Below are positions 17,501 to 24,641 of a stretch of 64,000 nt of DNA, one piece after another (the stretch's first letter is position 1; every line of letters begins with the position of its first letter). A program made the translations under genes and the position numbers. The notes beneath the pieces were generated by a model. It made no database searches. It was not told the origin of the DNA and worked only from the letters and a program-made list of their open reading frames with translations. The stretch covers positions 470,456 to 534,455 of the forward strand of contig NZ_BMUA01000003.1 in the NCBI RefSeq assembly GCF_014649955.1, read 5' to 3'. The stretch is from Streptomyces violascens (GTDB taxonomy: Bacteria; Actinomycetota; Actinomycetes; Streptomycetales; Streptomycetaceae).

Positions 17501-18578
17501 TGGTGACAGCAAGGTCCGCCTGTGGTCGATACCGACGTCGGACATGATCGGCCGCGTCGGAGCGTTCCGCCCGGATGGGCGGGTTCTCGCTACGGCCGCG
17601 CGAGACGACAGGGTTCGGCTGTGGAACGTGGATGCTCCTGGCCGGCCTGTGTCGCTGGGCAAACCGTTCACGCCCGGGGAGGGCGACGCGCGTTCGCTGG
17701 TGTTCTCCCCCGATGGCCGCACGCTCGCAGTACTGATGGGAAACCAGTCAGTGGCGCTGTGGAACGTCTCCGATCCGACTCGGCCCGTCCCTTACGGGCC
17801 GCCCATCCCGTTGCGGACCCGGTTCTCGGGCGCCGATGCGCTGGCCATCAGCCCGGACGGACGGACGCTGGCAACCGACTACGACGACCGCACCATACAG
17901 CTGTGGGACATCAGCAACCCGTCGCACCATCTTCCACTCGGCGAGCCGCTCACCGGCCACAAGGGTTACGTCAACTCCCTCGTCTTCAGCCCGGATAGCC
18001 AAACTCTCGCCAGCGGCAGCGCGGACGACACCATCCGGCTCTGGAACGTGGCCGACCCGCGTCACGCGGCACTGCTCGGGTCACCTCTCACGGGGCACCT
18101 CGGACCCGTCAACGCACTCTCCTACAGCCCCGACGGCAAGACTCTGGCCAGCGGCAGCGACGACGACACCGTCCGACTCTGGAACATCGCCCACCCGTCC
18201 AGGGCAAGCCGGTTGGGCTCCCCGCTCACCGGCCACACCGAAGCGGTCGTGTCCCTGACGTTCAGCCAGAACGGCCGCACTCTGGCAAGCGGCGGCAACG
18301 ACAACACGGTCCGGCTCTGGGACATCGCCCACCCGTCCGCGGCCTCGCCGATCGGCCAGTCGATGAGTCCCAACGCCAAGACGGGAAACTTCCTGTCGTT
18401 CAGTCCCGAAAGTCACATGCTCGGAGTGTCGAGTGGCAGCGACACCGTCCGGCTGTGGAACTTGGATGCCAGCGAGGCCATTAGCCGCATTTGCTCAACC
18501 ACCCGCGGCGTCCTGACACCGGAAAAGTGGCACGAAAATCTTCCCCGGCTCTCGTACGCGCCCCCTTGCGGCCAGTGA
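14583..18578 (+). CDS. STAND NTPase with 14 WD40 repeats
   Basis: A 1331-residue protein with GTG start behind a good AAGGAG site. The N-terminus (~1-85) is an HTH-like helical domain typical of Streptomyces nSTAND1 proteins. An ATPase module follows: Walker A GASGAGKSS (~181-189) and Walker B VVIVDQFEE. A helical STAND arm is next, then one transmembrane helix (~590-615, SALVVLAMLAVGAAVVAW). The C-terminal ~650 residues contain about 14 WD40 units (TGHTxxVxSVAFSPDGRTLASG...RLWDV), enough for two seven-bladed propellers. Such proteins are signal-sensing switches and some STAND-WD40 proteins act in phage defence; the ligand here is unknown. It stands alone on the plus strand. Confidence 0.88.
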   Translation: METLSPDSGARTAFAERLALLYKEAGDPPLKRVAEAVVRLQRVDERGRPVRVSAQRISDWRRAKNVPAQFAALAVVLHILIPEARRSRPTPVSPGLYDLAQWQRQWERALADPVGDRPVPSADEKPPAEAPVVPGGVCPYRGLASYRQQDAQWFFGRERSTDALVAQLRAVEKTGGLVMLVGASGAGKSSLLNAGLVPTLQNGVLGDDNGRAREVLQLVPGGDPLVELTRRIPQLAPVVSAPKEPGTPQFGHAVREAVSAWAQRETPSPAPPVVIVDQFEETFTLCSNEANKRTFVQLLHAACTPADSGERAPVLVVLGIRADFYEQCLAYPELADALQHRHMVLGPLTTAELREAVTGPAKAVGMELEPGLTELIVREVSTDGPRGGQSAGALPLLSHALLATWQRRKGGKLTLAGYRAAGGIQGAVAATAERAWSDLDPAARTAARLLLLRLVRLGEDTQATRRRGTRRQLAEESTDSHKTEESLEALVRARLVTLDAETVEITHEALLHAWPRLRDWIDEDRAGNLLRQRLEEDGRAWEESSRDTSLLYRGSRLEQARAWAKSAGDTFLTRAAVEFLAASVKLRKRTVWIMRGAVSALVVLAMLAVGAAVVAWQQRDDAVFEQVVAEADRVQHTDPSLSAQLALVAHNLRPDDEGANNRLISIVNAPLATPLLGHTGAVYLTSFSPNGRILATASYDRTIRLWDVADPARPKQLGEPLTGHTSWVSSAVFSPDGNTLASASDDGTVRLWDVRDPSHPQPLGAPLTGHDGTIYLLAFSPDGRTLASATENHIVRLWDVANPRRPKERGVLTGHTASVRSVAFSPDGRTLAAGSDNGSIRLWDMTDPDHPVQFDTALTGHTSTVHSVAFSPDGRTLASGGKDDSVRLWNVADPRHAAPIGSPLTGHTGPIWSVAFTPDGTMLAASSADSTASLWNVSDPAYPSQVGEPLAGSSGEMYALSFSPDGRTLATGSGDSKVRLWSIPTSDMIGRVGAFRPDGRVLATAARDDRVRLWNVDAPGRPVSLGKPFTPGEGDARSLVFSPDGRTLAVLMGNQSVALWNVSDPTRPVPYGPPIPLRTRFSGADALAISPDGRTLATDYDDRTIQLWDISNPSHHLPLGEPLTGHKGYVNSLVFSPDSQTLASGSADDTIRLWNVADPRHAALLGSPLTGHLGPVNALSYSPDGKTLASGSDDDTVRLWNIAHPSRASRLGSPLTGHTEAVVSLTFSQNGRTLASGGNDNTVRLWDIAHPSAASPIGQSMSPNAKTGNFLSFSPESHMLGVSSGSDTVRLWNLDASEAISRICSTTRGVLTPEKWHENLPRLSYAPPCGQ

Positions 18579-19009
18579 CAGGAAAACGTGATCCCGATCA
18601 CAAATCGCTGCTGTGGCCGGGCAGTTGATTCCCACCACACGAGCAGCGTTGCTAGCCTTGGCTGTAGCCCGATCGCTGGTGCATCCCCCGTCGCCAGCGG
18701 TCGGGCACTTCCATGTCCTGGTCACAAATAGTGCGGACAGGGACGCATGGAAACGCCCATTACGCGCCCCGGCTTGGCCAGATCTCGCCCCCGGCGGTTG
18801 CCCTGAGCCCATCCACATTGGGCAAGGGCACGCCTAATGGCCGCACGCATCCAGACCGGTCCCGACTTGCTTCAACTGCACCGTCCGATGGCACCGGGAA
18901 TCAAAGGGAATGCCCCGGAGCTACGTCAAAATGCCCCCGCCTGGCAGAGCGCAGCAAGCACCCATGGCGAGATATCGGCATACCGACGGAGCTGCCGAGG
19001 CATTAGTCG
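18579..19009. other. 430-bp gap, no gene seen
   Basis: No reading frame here has convincing codon use or homology. The convergent genes on both sides end here, but I found no strong terminator. Confidence 0.3.
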
Positions 19010-19171
19010 CTATCGGCGGGTTCGCCAAACCAAGGTCGTAGTAAAGGTCGCGCCCAGGATGGCGAGAATGCCGATGGAGATGCCCCACGCATCACCGAGC
19101 CACACACCGAGAGCGGTCACAACGAGCGCACAAGCGAGCGCAATGGCGGCAAGTATCCGTCCGATGAACAT
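19010..19171 (-). CDS. small membrane protein (53 aa)
   Basis: A 53-residue protein starting MFIGRILAAIALACALVV, with two hydrophobic helices (~4-23 and ~28-47) around the short WLGDAWG turn, ending in basic WRTRR. AAGGA lies 8 nt before the ATG. It begins 9 nt after the stop of the secreted-protein gene, so the two form an operon. The layout suggests a small inner-membrane partner of the exported protein. No family is recognised. Confidence 0.65.
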   Translation of the reverse strand: MFIGRILAAIALACALVVTALGVWLGDAWGISIGILAILGATFTTTLVWRTRR

Positions 19172-19180
19172 TACCAGTCC

Positions 19181-19771
19181 TTAAAAACAGTGGTCGGCGA
19201 CACCCTTGGCTGCGCCCGCCGTCCCATTAATGAGACCCCCGGTGGCAGCCAGCGACGCCCCGCCGGTTTCCAGACCCCCTGCGACACTAGCAGCGACAGC
19301 AATCCCACCCCCAAGGGCTCCCACGCCATCCATGAAGCAGGTCCAGTCCATGCGCGTAGTTATCTGACCCGGGGCCGTCGGGCGGACCACGGTGCCTTCA
19401 ATCGTGGACCCCTCCTTCACATCAGCGATCGTCTGAGTGACCTGGTCACCCTTCAGGGTCCAGGTGGCCTTGTGAATGTTCCCGGCGGTGTCTCGGATGT
19501 CGAGCCGCGTCATACCGCCGACCACCTTGCCATCGGCGTCAAGAAACCGGACACCAGGGTCGGTAAGGACCGCGTGGTCCCCCTTGGGCAGCTGGAGCTT
19601 GAACGTGGAGGTGGCCGCGAACTTCGCCACCTTGCCACGCTCGACGAAGGCATTTGCAGGCTTGTCCTGCGGAGCAAGGCTGGCGGCCATTGCAGCGGGA
19701 GCAGCAACTCCCAACGTCGCTACGAGGGCTGTAGCAGAAAAAGCGAGTTTGGCGCTGCGGTGAGTGAACAA
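19181..19771 (-). CDS. secreted hypothetical protein
   Basis: A 196-residue protein with TTG start after GGGAGGA. A clear Sec signal peptide (HRSAKLAFSATALVATLGVAAPAAMA, probable cleavage after AMA) leads into a beta-rich domain with KLQLPKGDHAVLTDPGVRFL, GGMTRLDIRD and HKATWTLKGDQVTQTI. Near the C-terminus are a cysteine in DWTCFMD, a Gly/Ala-rich stretch (GALGGGIAVAASVAGGLETG) that could enter a membrane, and a final Cys in DHCF that may pair with the first. The pattern is common in Streptomyces, but the function is unknown to me. Confidence 0.75.
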   Translation of the reverse strand: MFTHRSAKLAFSATALVATLGVAAPAAMAASLAPQDKPANAFVERGKVAKFAATSTFKLQLPKGDHAVLTDPGVRFLDADGKVVGGMTRLDIRDTAGNIHKATWTLKGDQVTQTIADVKEGSTIEGTVVRPTAPGQITTRMDWTCFMDGVGALGGGIAVAASVAGGLETGGASLAATGGLINGTAGAAKGVADHCF

Positions 19772-20333
19772 GAGAGTCCTCCCGTTTTAAAAAACAAAGA
19801 TGTCCGCGTTCCCCTACGGACTGGTCATGATCGATCCGATCATTTCTATGAAGCGGGTGTCAAAAGAGGACTTAACAGCAACGAGATCTGCACTTTGGGC
19901 GCCATATTGACGCACGTGTCACAGCATTTCCTGCCGAAGGCCTCGAAGCAGGCAAGGCAGACATACATCACATATTTATCACGGGGATTCACTGACTGAA
20001 GGAACCCAGTCCTTGTTCGCCTAATAGCGCAGCGCTCATACAGCTTTTTGCCGTTGGTTTCGGTGAAGCATGATGCTCCGCGACGCCGCCTGCCGGGCGC
20101 CGCTGGGCGACCAGCGCACCGATCAGTGACGACGTGCTGCCAGCGCGGCAGCACACCCTAGATGACTGGGTCGGCAAGACCGGCCGACATCACGCAAAAT
20201 CAAATTCAATAGCACTGTGCGGGGCCGCATTGCGGCGGCCCCGCGGGCTCACTTCCGTGGGTGGCGAACCGGGCCTGATTGCCGCGCGGGCACCCAGTCT
20301 GAAACCTCCCAGGACCCTGACCAGGGGAGCCGA
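19772..20333. other. 560-bp gap with possible decayed att flank
   Basis: No gene is seen. The 15-mer GAACCGGGCCTGATT at 20266-20280 matches the sequence just after the tRNA-Pro att core (6014-6028), about 55 bp beyond the integrase 3' end. There is no att core beside it. A short GC hairpin (GGGGCCGC...GCGGCCCC) lies at 20221-20242. Confidence 0.4.
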
Positions 20334-21729
20334 TTACCGGCGAGCTCTGAGCAGGGCATCTAGTACAGCGACCGGCGAGTTCGGAGACATCGCGGCGCGT
20401 TCTGCCAACGATGCCTCCCACTCCTCGGTCAGGCCTTCCATGAGCCGCTGTCGCATGCACGGCGTGATGTGGCTATAGCGGGCCTGCACCGAGCCGTCCT
20501 CGTGGCCGAGCCGTTCGTCCATCAGCTTGGGCCGAGTTCCGAGATCCTCCATGATCGTCTTGTGGGTATGCCGAAGCCCATGCGGCGTAAGGCCCTTCGC
20601 GATCGGCAGCCAACAGGCGTCAGCCCGCCCCGAGGCATTCCTTCCTCGCGCCGGCACTCCCGGCCAGGGCGCGGCGAGCACGGGCACCGGGTGGGCTTCC
20701 TGTGGAGCCTTCTTCGGGTACCAACCCGTCGCAGCAGGCTGAAACAGCCACGTGGCAAAACCAGTGCGTCGCCAGTGCGGGGCCATCTCACCGACTGCGC
20801 CTCCTCGCAGGTAGCCGAGGTCCGCAATGGCGGTCTCGACCTTGATCCGTGTCTGTTCCGCCACCGCCTCCGGCCGGTTCAGCACATTGGAAACCGTGCC
20901 GGTGGAGACCCCGGCACGGCGCGCCACATCGATGAGCTTCGGGCCCACGTGGCGCACCGCACCATTGGACTCCTCGTGACCGCGGAAGACGTACCTGCGG
21001 CCGTGACACTTGCGCGGCTGCTGACTGGTCCGCGCAACGTGCCCGCTGATCAGAGCATGCAGCCAATCCATGGTGTCGATTGACCGGTACGAGTCGTCCT
21101 TGGGCGGGCACGAATGCAGCTGGCCCGAATCCAACTCGTAGAGCTGCCGTTCCACCCTCAGCGTGCCCGGGCGGACGAACTCTGCTTCCAGGCCGACAAG
21201 TTCACCCCATCTCATACCGGTGTACCCCCTTCGTGACCACCGCCACGAACTCGTCATCACGGCCGGACAGGAGCGAGGCCCGCTCCGCAATCAGCAACAT
21301 GCCGAGCGAGTCCGTCACCATCTTCCCGGCCCTGCGGTTCCGTGAACGTCCGGCACGCTTGCCTCGCCCCCGCCTCTTGGTGGCGGGGTTCGAATCCCGA
21401 AGCCCTTCCTCGACAGCGTCCGCGAGGGTGAGGTGAAGGGTGCCGCGCCAGGTCTTCACGCTGGAGGCCGCGTACAGGACCCGCTCCTTCTTCTCCCACA
21501 CACCGATGTCCGTGGACCGGATCTCGGCGACCGTCTTCTCTTCGGACTCAGGGAGGAGATGCTCCTCGATGTGCCGCCGACAGTTCCGCATGGTGGAAGC
21601 GGCAAGATCCTGCGTGGCGCACCAGCCGTTCACGTACTCGCCGAAAGCGATCTCCCCCCCTCGGGCTTCCTTTGGGCGCACCAACTTCTCAAGAGGTCCC
21701 GTTCTATAGACATCTTGAGGAGTTGCCAT
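20334..21729 (-). pseudogene. int: tyrosine integrase with internal LacI-type HTH, frameshifted
   Basis: The N-terminal part (FGEYVNGWCATQDLAASTMRNC onward) is the core-binding domain. The catalytic domain keeps all expected residues: Arg in YTGMRWGEL, HGLRHT, LGHEDGS and the Tyr in QARYSHI. Between them sits an inserted LacI-type helix-turn-helix (LIDVARRAGVSTGTVSNVLN). The two parts are in different frames. The break is at a run of five C at 21225-21229, where one base fewer would restore TKGYTGMRWGEL. It may be a real mutation, a sequencing error or a recoding site. The start at 21729 follows GGAGGG. It is divergent from the GntR gene. Confidence 0.85.
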
Positions 21730-21776
21730 GACCATGCCCCCTCCATGGCTCCACTCGTCAAGACCTCTTTAGGAGT
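21683..21776. promoter_or_regulatory. three GntR-type operator-like repeats between int and gntR
   Basis: A 16-nt motif, AGACCTCTTTAGGAGT, occurs at 21761-21776. A close copy, AGACATCTTGAGGAGT, lies at 21708-21723 and an inverted copy at 21683-21698. A fourth copy lies at 30577-30592 in front of another island gene. The spacing around the divergent starts fits autoregulation by the adjacent GntR protein. Confidence 0.6.
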
Positions 21777-21817
21777 CGTATGCTGAGTCGCATCAGACAA
21801 CGGATCGGTGAGCACCC

Positions 21818-22606
21818 ATGGCAAAGGCATACGAGCGGATCGCGGACGAGCTCCGCGCGGAGATTCGTGCAGGTCAGCTGAACCCTGGCGACCAACTGCC
21901 CGCCGAGTCAGCGCTGGTTGAGCGCTTCGGCAAAAGCCACGTGACGATCCGTGAAGCTCTCCGCGTGCTGCAGACCGAAGGACTGATCGACAAGCAGCAC
22001 GGCCGCGGCTCCTTCGTCCGTCGCCCCCGCACCCGGGTGCAACGCACGAACAGCCGGCATCAGTGGGAGAAGGGCCGCGCGCGCGAGCCGGAGGAGCAAC
22101 GACTCCAGACTGGCGCCACCGAGCGGGACACCGGCCTCGAAGTCAACGACCTCGTGTTTCATGCGTCGTACCGCGAGATCAAGGCGTCCAAGGAACTCGC
22201 CGATGCAATGGGAGTGCCTGAGGGCACCGTCCTCCTTGAGCGCACGTATCGCACGCGGTACAGCGCCGAGCGCGCGCCGTTCAGCTTGGTCACTTCGTAT
22301 CTGGTCCGCGAGCGGATCGAGAGCAACCCTGACCTCCTGGACGAGACCAAGGAGCCCTGGCCTGGGGGCACTTGGAACCAGCTGCACACCGTGGGCATCG
22401 AAATCGACCGCGTGGAAGAGCGCGTGACCGCTCGACCGCCGACGGCGGAGGAGGCAGAGGAGCTCGACCTCCCGCCCGGCACATCGGTGCTGATCCTCAG
22501 GAAGACCTCGTACGACACCGAGGGCCGCGTTGCGGATGTCTCCGACGTCACGCTTCCCGGCGACCGCACGGAACTGCTCTTCACGACCCACTTGGAAAGG
22601 TGGTGA
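21818..22606 (+). CDS. GntR-family regulator with UTRA domain (KorSA-like)
   Basis: A 262-residue protein. The winged helix at the N-terminus has the classic YERIADELRAEIRAGQL / GDQLPAESALVERFGKSHVTIREALRVL / EGLIDKQHGRGSFV pattern. The UTRA ligand-binding fold follows (~90-255), including AMGVPEGTVLLERTYRTR and LPPGTSVLILRKTSYD. UTRA-GntR repressors of this kind (KorSA of pSAM2) control maintenance and transfer of actinomycete integrative elements. It is divergent from the integrase with operator-like repeats between them, and the glycosyltransferase gene starts 3 nt after its stop. Here it has lost the usual tra targets. Confidence 0.88.
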   Translation: MAKAYERIADELRAEIRAGQLNPGDQLPAESALVERFGKSHVTIREALRVLQTEGLIDKQHGRGSFVRRPRTRVQRTNSRHQWEKGRAREPEEQRLQTGATERDTGLEVNDLVFHASYREIKASKELADAMGVPEGTVLLERTYRTRYSAERAPFSLVTSYLVRERIESNPDLLDETKEPWPGGTWNQLHTVGIEIDRVEERVTARPPTAEEAEELDLPPGTSVLILRKTSYDTEGRVADVSDVTLPGDRTELLFTTHLERW

Positions 22607-22609
22607 GCC

Positions 22610-23371
22610 GTGAGCCGGCGCATCATCATCGTCACCGCTGTTCACGCCCCGTCGGCGCACTTCCTGCCCGACGCCTACAAGTCTCTCTGTGAGCAGGAGA
22701 TCCCCGAAGGGTGGGAGTGGCACTGGCTCATCCAGGAGGACGGCATGGGCGACGAGGTCGCCCCTCACGTCCCCAACGACGAGCGGGTGTCGTTCCAACA
22801 GGGCCGTCGTGGAGGTCCCGGGGTCGCTCGCACCATTGCTCTCGCTCGCGCCGACGGCGAGTACGTGAAGGTCCTGGACGCCGACGACCAGCTCCCCCCG
22901 GGCGCACTCGCCCGTGACCTCGCGGCGCTCGAAAGCGATCCATCTCTTGGGTGGGCGACGTCCCGGGTGCTCGATCTGCTCCCCGACGGTTCTACGGCCG
23001 GCTTCCCCGGCGACCCCGACCACGGCCCGATCGAGCGCAAGGCCGTGCTCGACTACTGGGCGGCGCACGACTACCGGGCTCCGGTGCACCCGGCAACGCT
23101 CTTCATGCGCCGCGATCTGCTTGTTGCCCTGGGCGGCTGGATGGCGCTCCCGGCCTCCGAGGACACGGGCCTTCTCCTCGCGCTGAACTCTGTGGCGCGG
23201 GGTTGGTTCTCGTCCGAGGTGGGCCTTCTCTACCGCAAGTGGGAAGGGCAGGCCACCGGCCAGGCCGCGCACACCGACGCTGGGGAGCGGGACGCGCGCA
23301 TGGCCATTGTGGAAGCACGGGCTCGCGCACTGGACTGCTTCCAGTGGCGCTACCCGATCAGCGAGAACTGA
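22610..23371 (+). CDS. family 2 glycosyltransferase
   Basis: A 253-residue GT-A fold enzyme with GTG start 3 nt after the gntR stop. The N-terminal strand RRIIIVTAVH, an early acidic pair WLIQEDGMGDE, the donor-binding region RRGGPGVARTIALARADGEYV, and the metal-binding LDADDQLPPGAL (DxD type) are all present. The acceptor region FMRRDLLVALGGWMALPASEDTGLLL carries the ED pair common in GT2 enzymes. No membrane segment is seen. Donor and acceptor sugars are unknown. Transcription with the island regulator suggests that it is cargo. Confidence 0.85.
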   Translation: MSRRIIIVTAVHAPSAHFLPDAYKSLCEQEIPEGWEWHWLIQEDGMGDEVAPHVPNDERVSFQQGRRGGPGVARTIALARADGEYVKVLDADDQLPPGALARDLAALESDPSLGWATSRVLDLLPDGSTAGFPGDPDHGPIERKAVLDYWAAHDYRAPVHPATLFMRRDLLVALGGWMALPASEDTGLLLALNSVARGWFSSEVGLLYRKWEGQATGQAAHTDAGERDARMAIVEARARALDCFQWRYPISEN

Positions 23372-23747
23372 TCGGTACCTCGTACTCGATCGCGCACCCG
23401 GCGGTGGGCACCACAATGTCCGCGGTCTCGACCGCGCGGCCTTCGTCGCTGCAATAGGTGCGAGCGATACGAGTGACCAGCGCACCGCGCTGAACGCCGA
23501 GGAGGACAGCCTCCTCGGCGTTTGCGTGTCCGGCCTCGGGCCGCTCCGTCGCCCGACTGACCGTGACGCCGATCTCGACCATCCGGCGCACAACACCCTT
23601 CCCCGCGAGCGGGCCGCCTTCCGGCATCACGACGAGCGTGCCGCCGGTCAGGCTGTACGGCTCCCAACTCGTCGACAGATGCGAAGGGCTCACCACCTCC
23701 CGCAGAACAACGTAGGGAAGCGCTAAGTCACGGTCGAGGGCACACAA
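23358..23747 (-). CDS. stand-alone UTRA-domain protein (GntR without HTH)
   Basis: A 129-residue protein with TTG start. It matches the C-terminal ligand-binding UTRA half of GntR regulators (LREVVSPSHLSTSWEPYSLT, GVVRRMVEIGVTVSRATERP, LGVQRGALVTRIARTYCSDEG). Upstream, the frame stops within 45 nt and no helix-turn-helix can be found. Either it is the tail of a deleted repressor or a DNA-binding-free modulator. It overlaps the end of the glycosyltransferase gene by 14 nt on the opposite strand. Confidence 0.6.
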   Translation of the reverse strand: MCALDRDLALPYVVLREVVSPSHLSTSWEPYSLTGGTLVVMPEGGPLAGKGVVRRMVEIGVTVSRATERPEAGHANAEEAVLLGVQRGALVTRIARTYCSDEGRAVETADIVVPTAGCAIEYEVPISSR

Positions 23748-23798
23748 GTGCGTGTCTGAGCGTGCACAGAAATTCGAACACGTGCTCTAATTCTAGTC

Positions 23799-24032
23799 AT
23801 GGCGCGAACCTTTCCCCACGATCTTGTTCAGTTGCAGCGCGAGTGGAACCGGACGTACGAGGCACTGGCCAGCGCTCCGTTCCGTACGGTGCTGCGCCGT
23901 CGCCTGCAGCTGCTGTCCTGTCGTATCGCCGGGCACCCGTACCTGAGCAGGCCGGGCCGGTCCTCGGCCTCGCGCACGGAGCTGCGTCGGCAGGCTCGCG
24001 CGGCCGAGGGCCAGGCGACGAGAGCGGCGTGA
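23799..24032 (+). CDS. small basic protein of integrative element
   Basis: A 77-residue, Arg-rich helical protein (VQLQREWNRTYEAL, RTVLRRRLQLLSCR, ASRTELRRQARAAEG). Its stop overlaps the GTG of the next gene by 4 nt. Such small genes accompany winged-helix proteins in Streptomyces integrative elements. The function is unknown. Confidence 0.6.
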   Translation: MARTFPHDLVQLQREWNRTYEALASAPFRTVLRRRLQLLSCRIAGHPYLSRPGRSSASRTELRRQARAAEGQATRAA

Positions 24033-24256
24033 CGGGCCTTGGTGGACTGTCCCCGCGACAGGAGGAGATCGTGCGGTGCGCTCGCCGATGGGTAGCCGAG
24101 TACGGCGAGGCCCCGTCCGTGCGCGAGCTCGGAGAGGCGGCCGGCCTGTCCAGCAGCGGCTCGATCGCCTACCAACTGCGCCGGATGCGAGAGGCCGGTG
24201 TGGTGGTCGAGACCCGCGGCCGCCGCAGCGACCGCTGCCCCCACTGTGGCCAGTGA
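24029..24256 (+). CDS. LexA-like winged-helix DNA-binding protein
   Basis: A 75-residue protein with GTG start overlapping the previous stop. LSPRQEEIVRCARRWVAEYG, PSVRELGEAAGLSSSGSIAYQLRRM and EAGVVVETRGR form the three-helix winged-helix fold of the LexA N-terminus. There is no protease domain. A C-terminal CPHC pair (RCPHCGQ) could bind metal. It is probably a small regulator of the element. Confidence 0.75.
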   Translation: MTGLGGLSPRQEEIVRCARRWVAEYGEAPSVRELGEAAGLSSSGSIAYQLRRMREAGVVVETRGRRSDRCPHCGQ

Positions 24257-24275
24257 AACGAACAGGAAGGGACCG

Positions 24276-24641
24276 GTGACGTACCGGGTGACCCTGCGCT
24301 TCATCCCCGGCGGTCCGGCAGTGACCGGTGACTGGGCCGACCCGGCCACCGCCGAGCGCAAATGGCGGGACCGCATCGGGGTCTACGGCAGCCACCCGAC
24401 AGCGCTGATCACCTTGACCCAGCAGCGTCCCGACGGGGATTGGCAGACCGTGGCGGCATGGACGCGAGACGGCGGTGAGCAGCGGGCGCAGCGGAGCGGA
24501 GCGGAGCCTGAGTGGAAGCCAGCCGGCACCGCAAACGCGCGGGACGAGGACGGCCGCAAGCTGAACCTTCAACCCGCCGCCCATCCACGAGCTGGTCCGC
24601 TGCCGAGAAGCCGAGCTCAGGCCTGCGAGGAGTCGAGGTGA
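24276..24641 (+). CDS. small hypothetical protein
   Basis: A 121-residue protein with GTG start after AGGAAGGGA, 20 nt after the previous gene. The first 65 residues are beta-rich (YRVTLRFIPGGPAVTGDW, HPTALITLTQQRPDGDWQTV), and the rest is charged and disordered. It is the third member of a small-gene cluster typical of these elements. Its end overlaps the convergent methyltransferase gene by 25 nt, so the true stop may serve a shortened gene. Confidence 0.5.
   Translation: MTYRVTLRFIPGGPAVTGDWADPATAERKWRDRIGVYGSHPTALITLTQQRPDGDWQTVAAWTRDGGEQRAQRSGAEPEWKPAGTANARDEDGRKLNLQPAAHPRAGPLPRSRAQACEESR

Noticed and set aside
18837..19184. Plus-strand 115-codon frame over the small membrane gene
   Set aside because: The opposite strand encodes a credible two-helix protein with a good ribosome-binding site, while this frame has no domain character.
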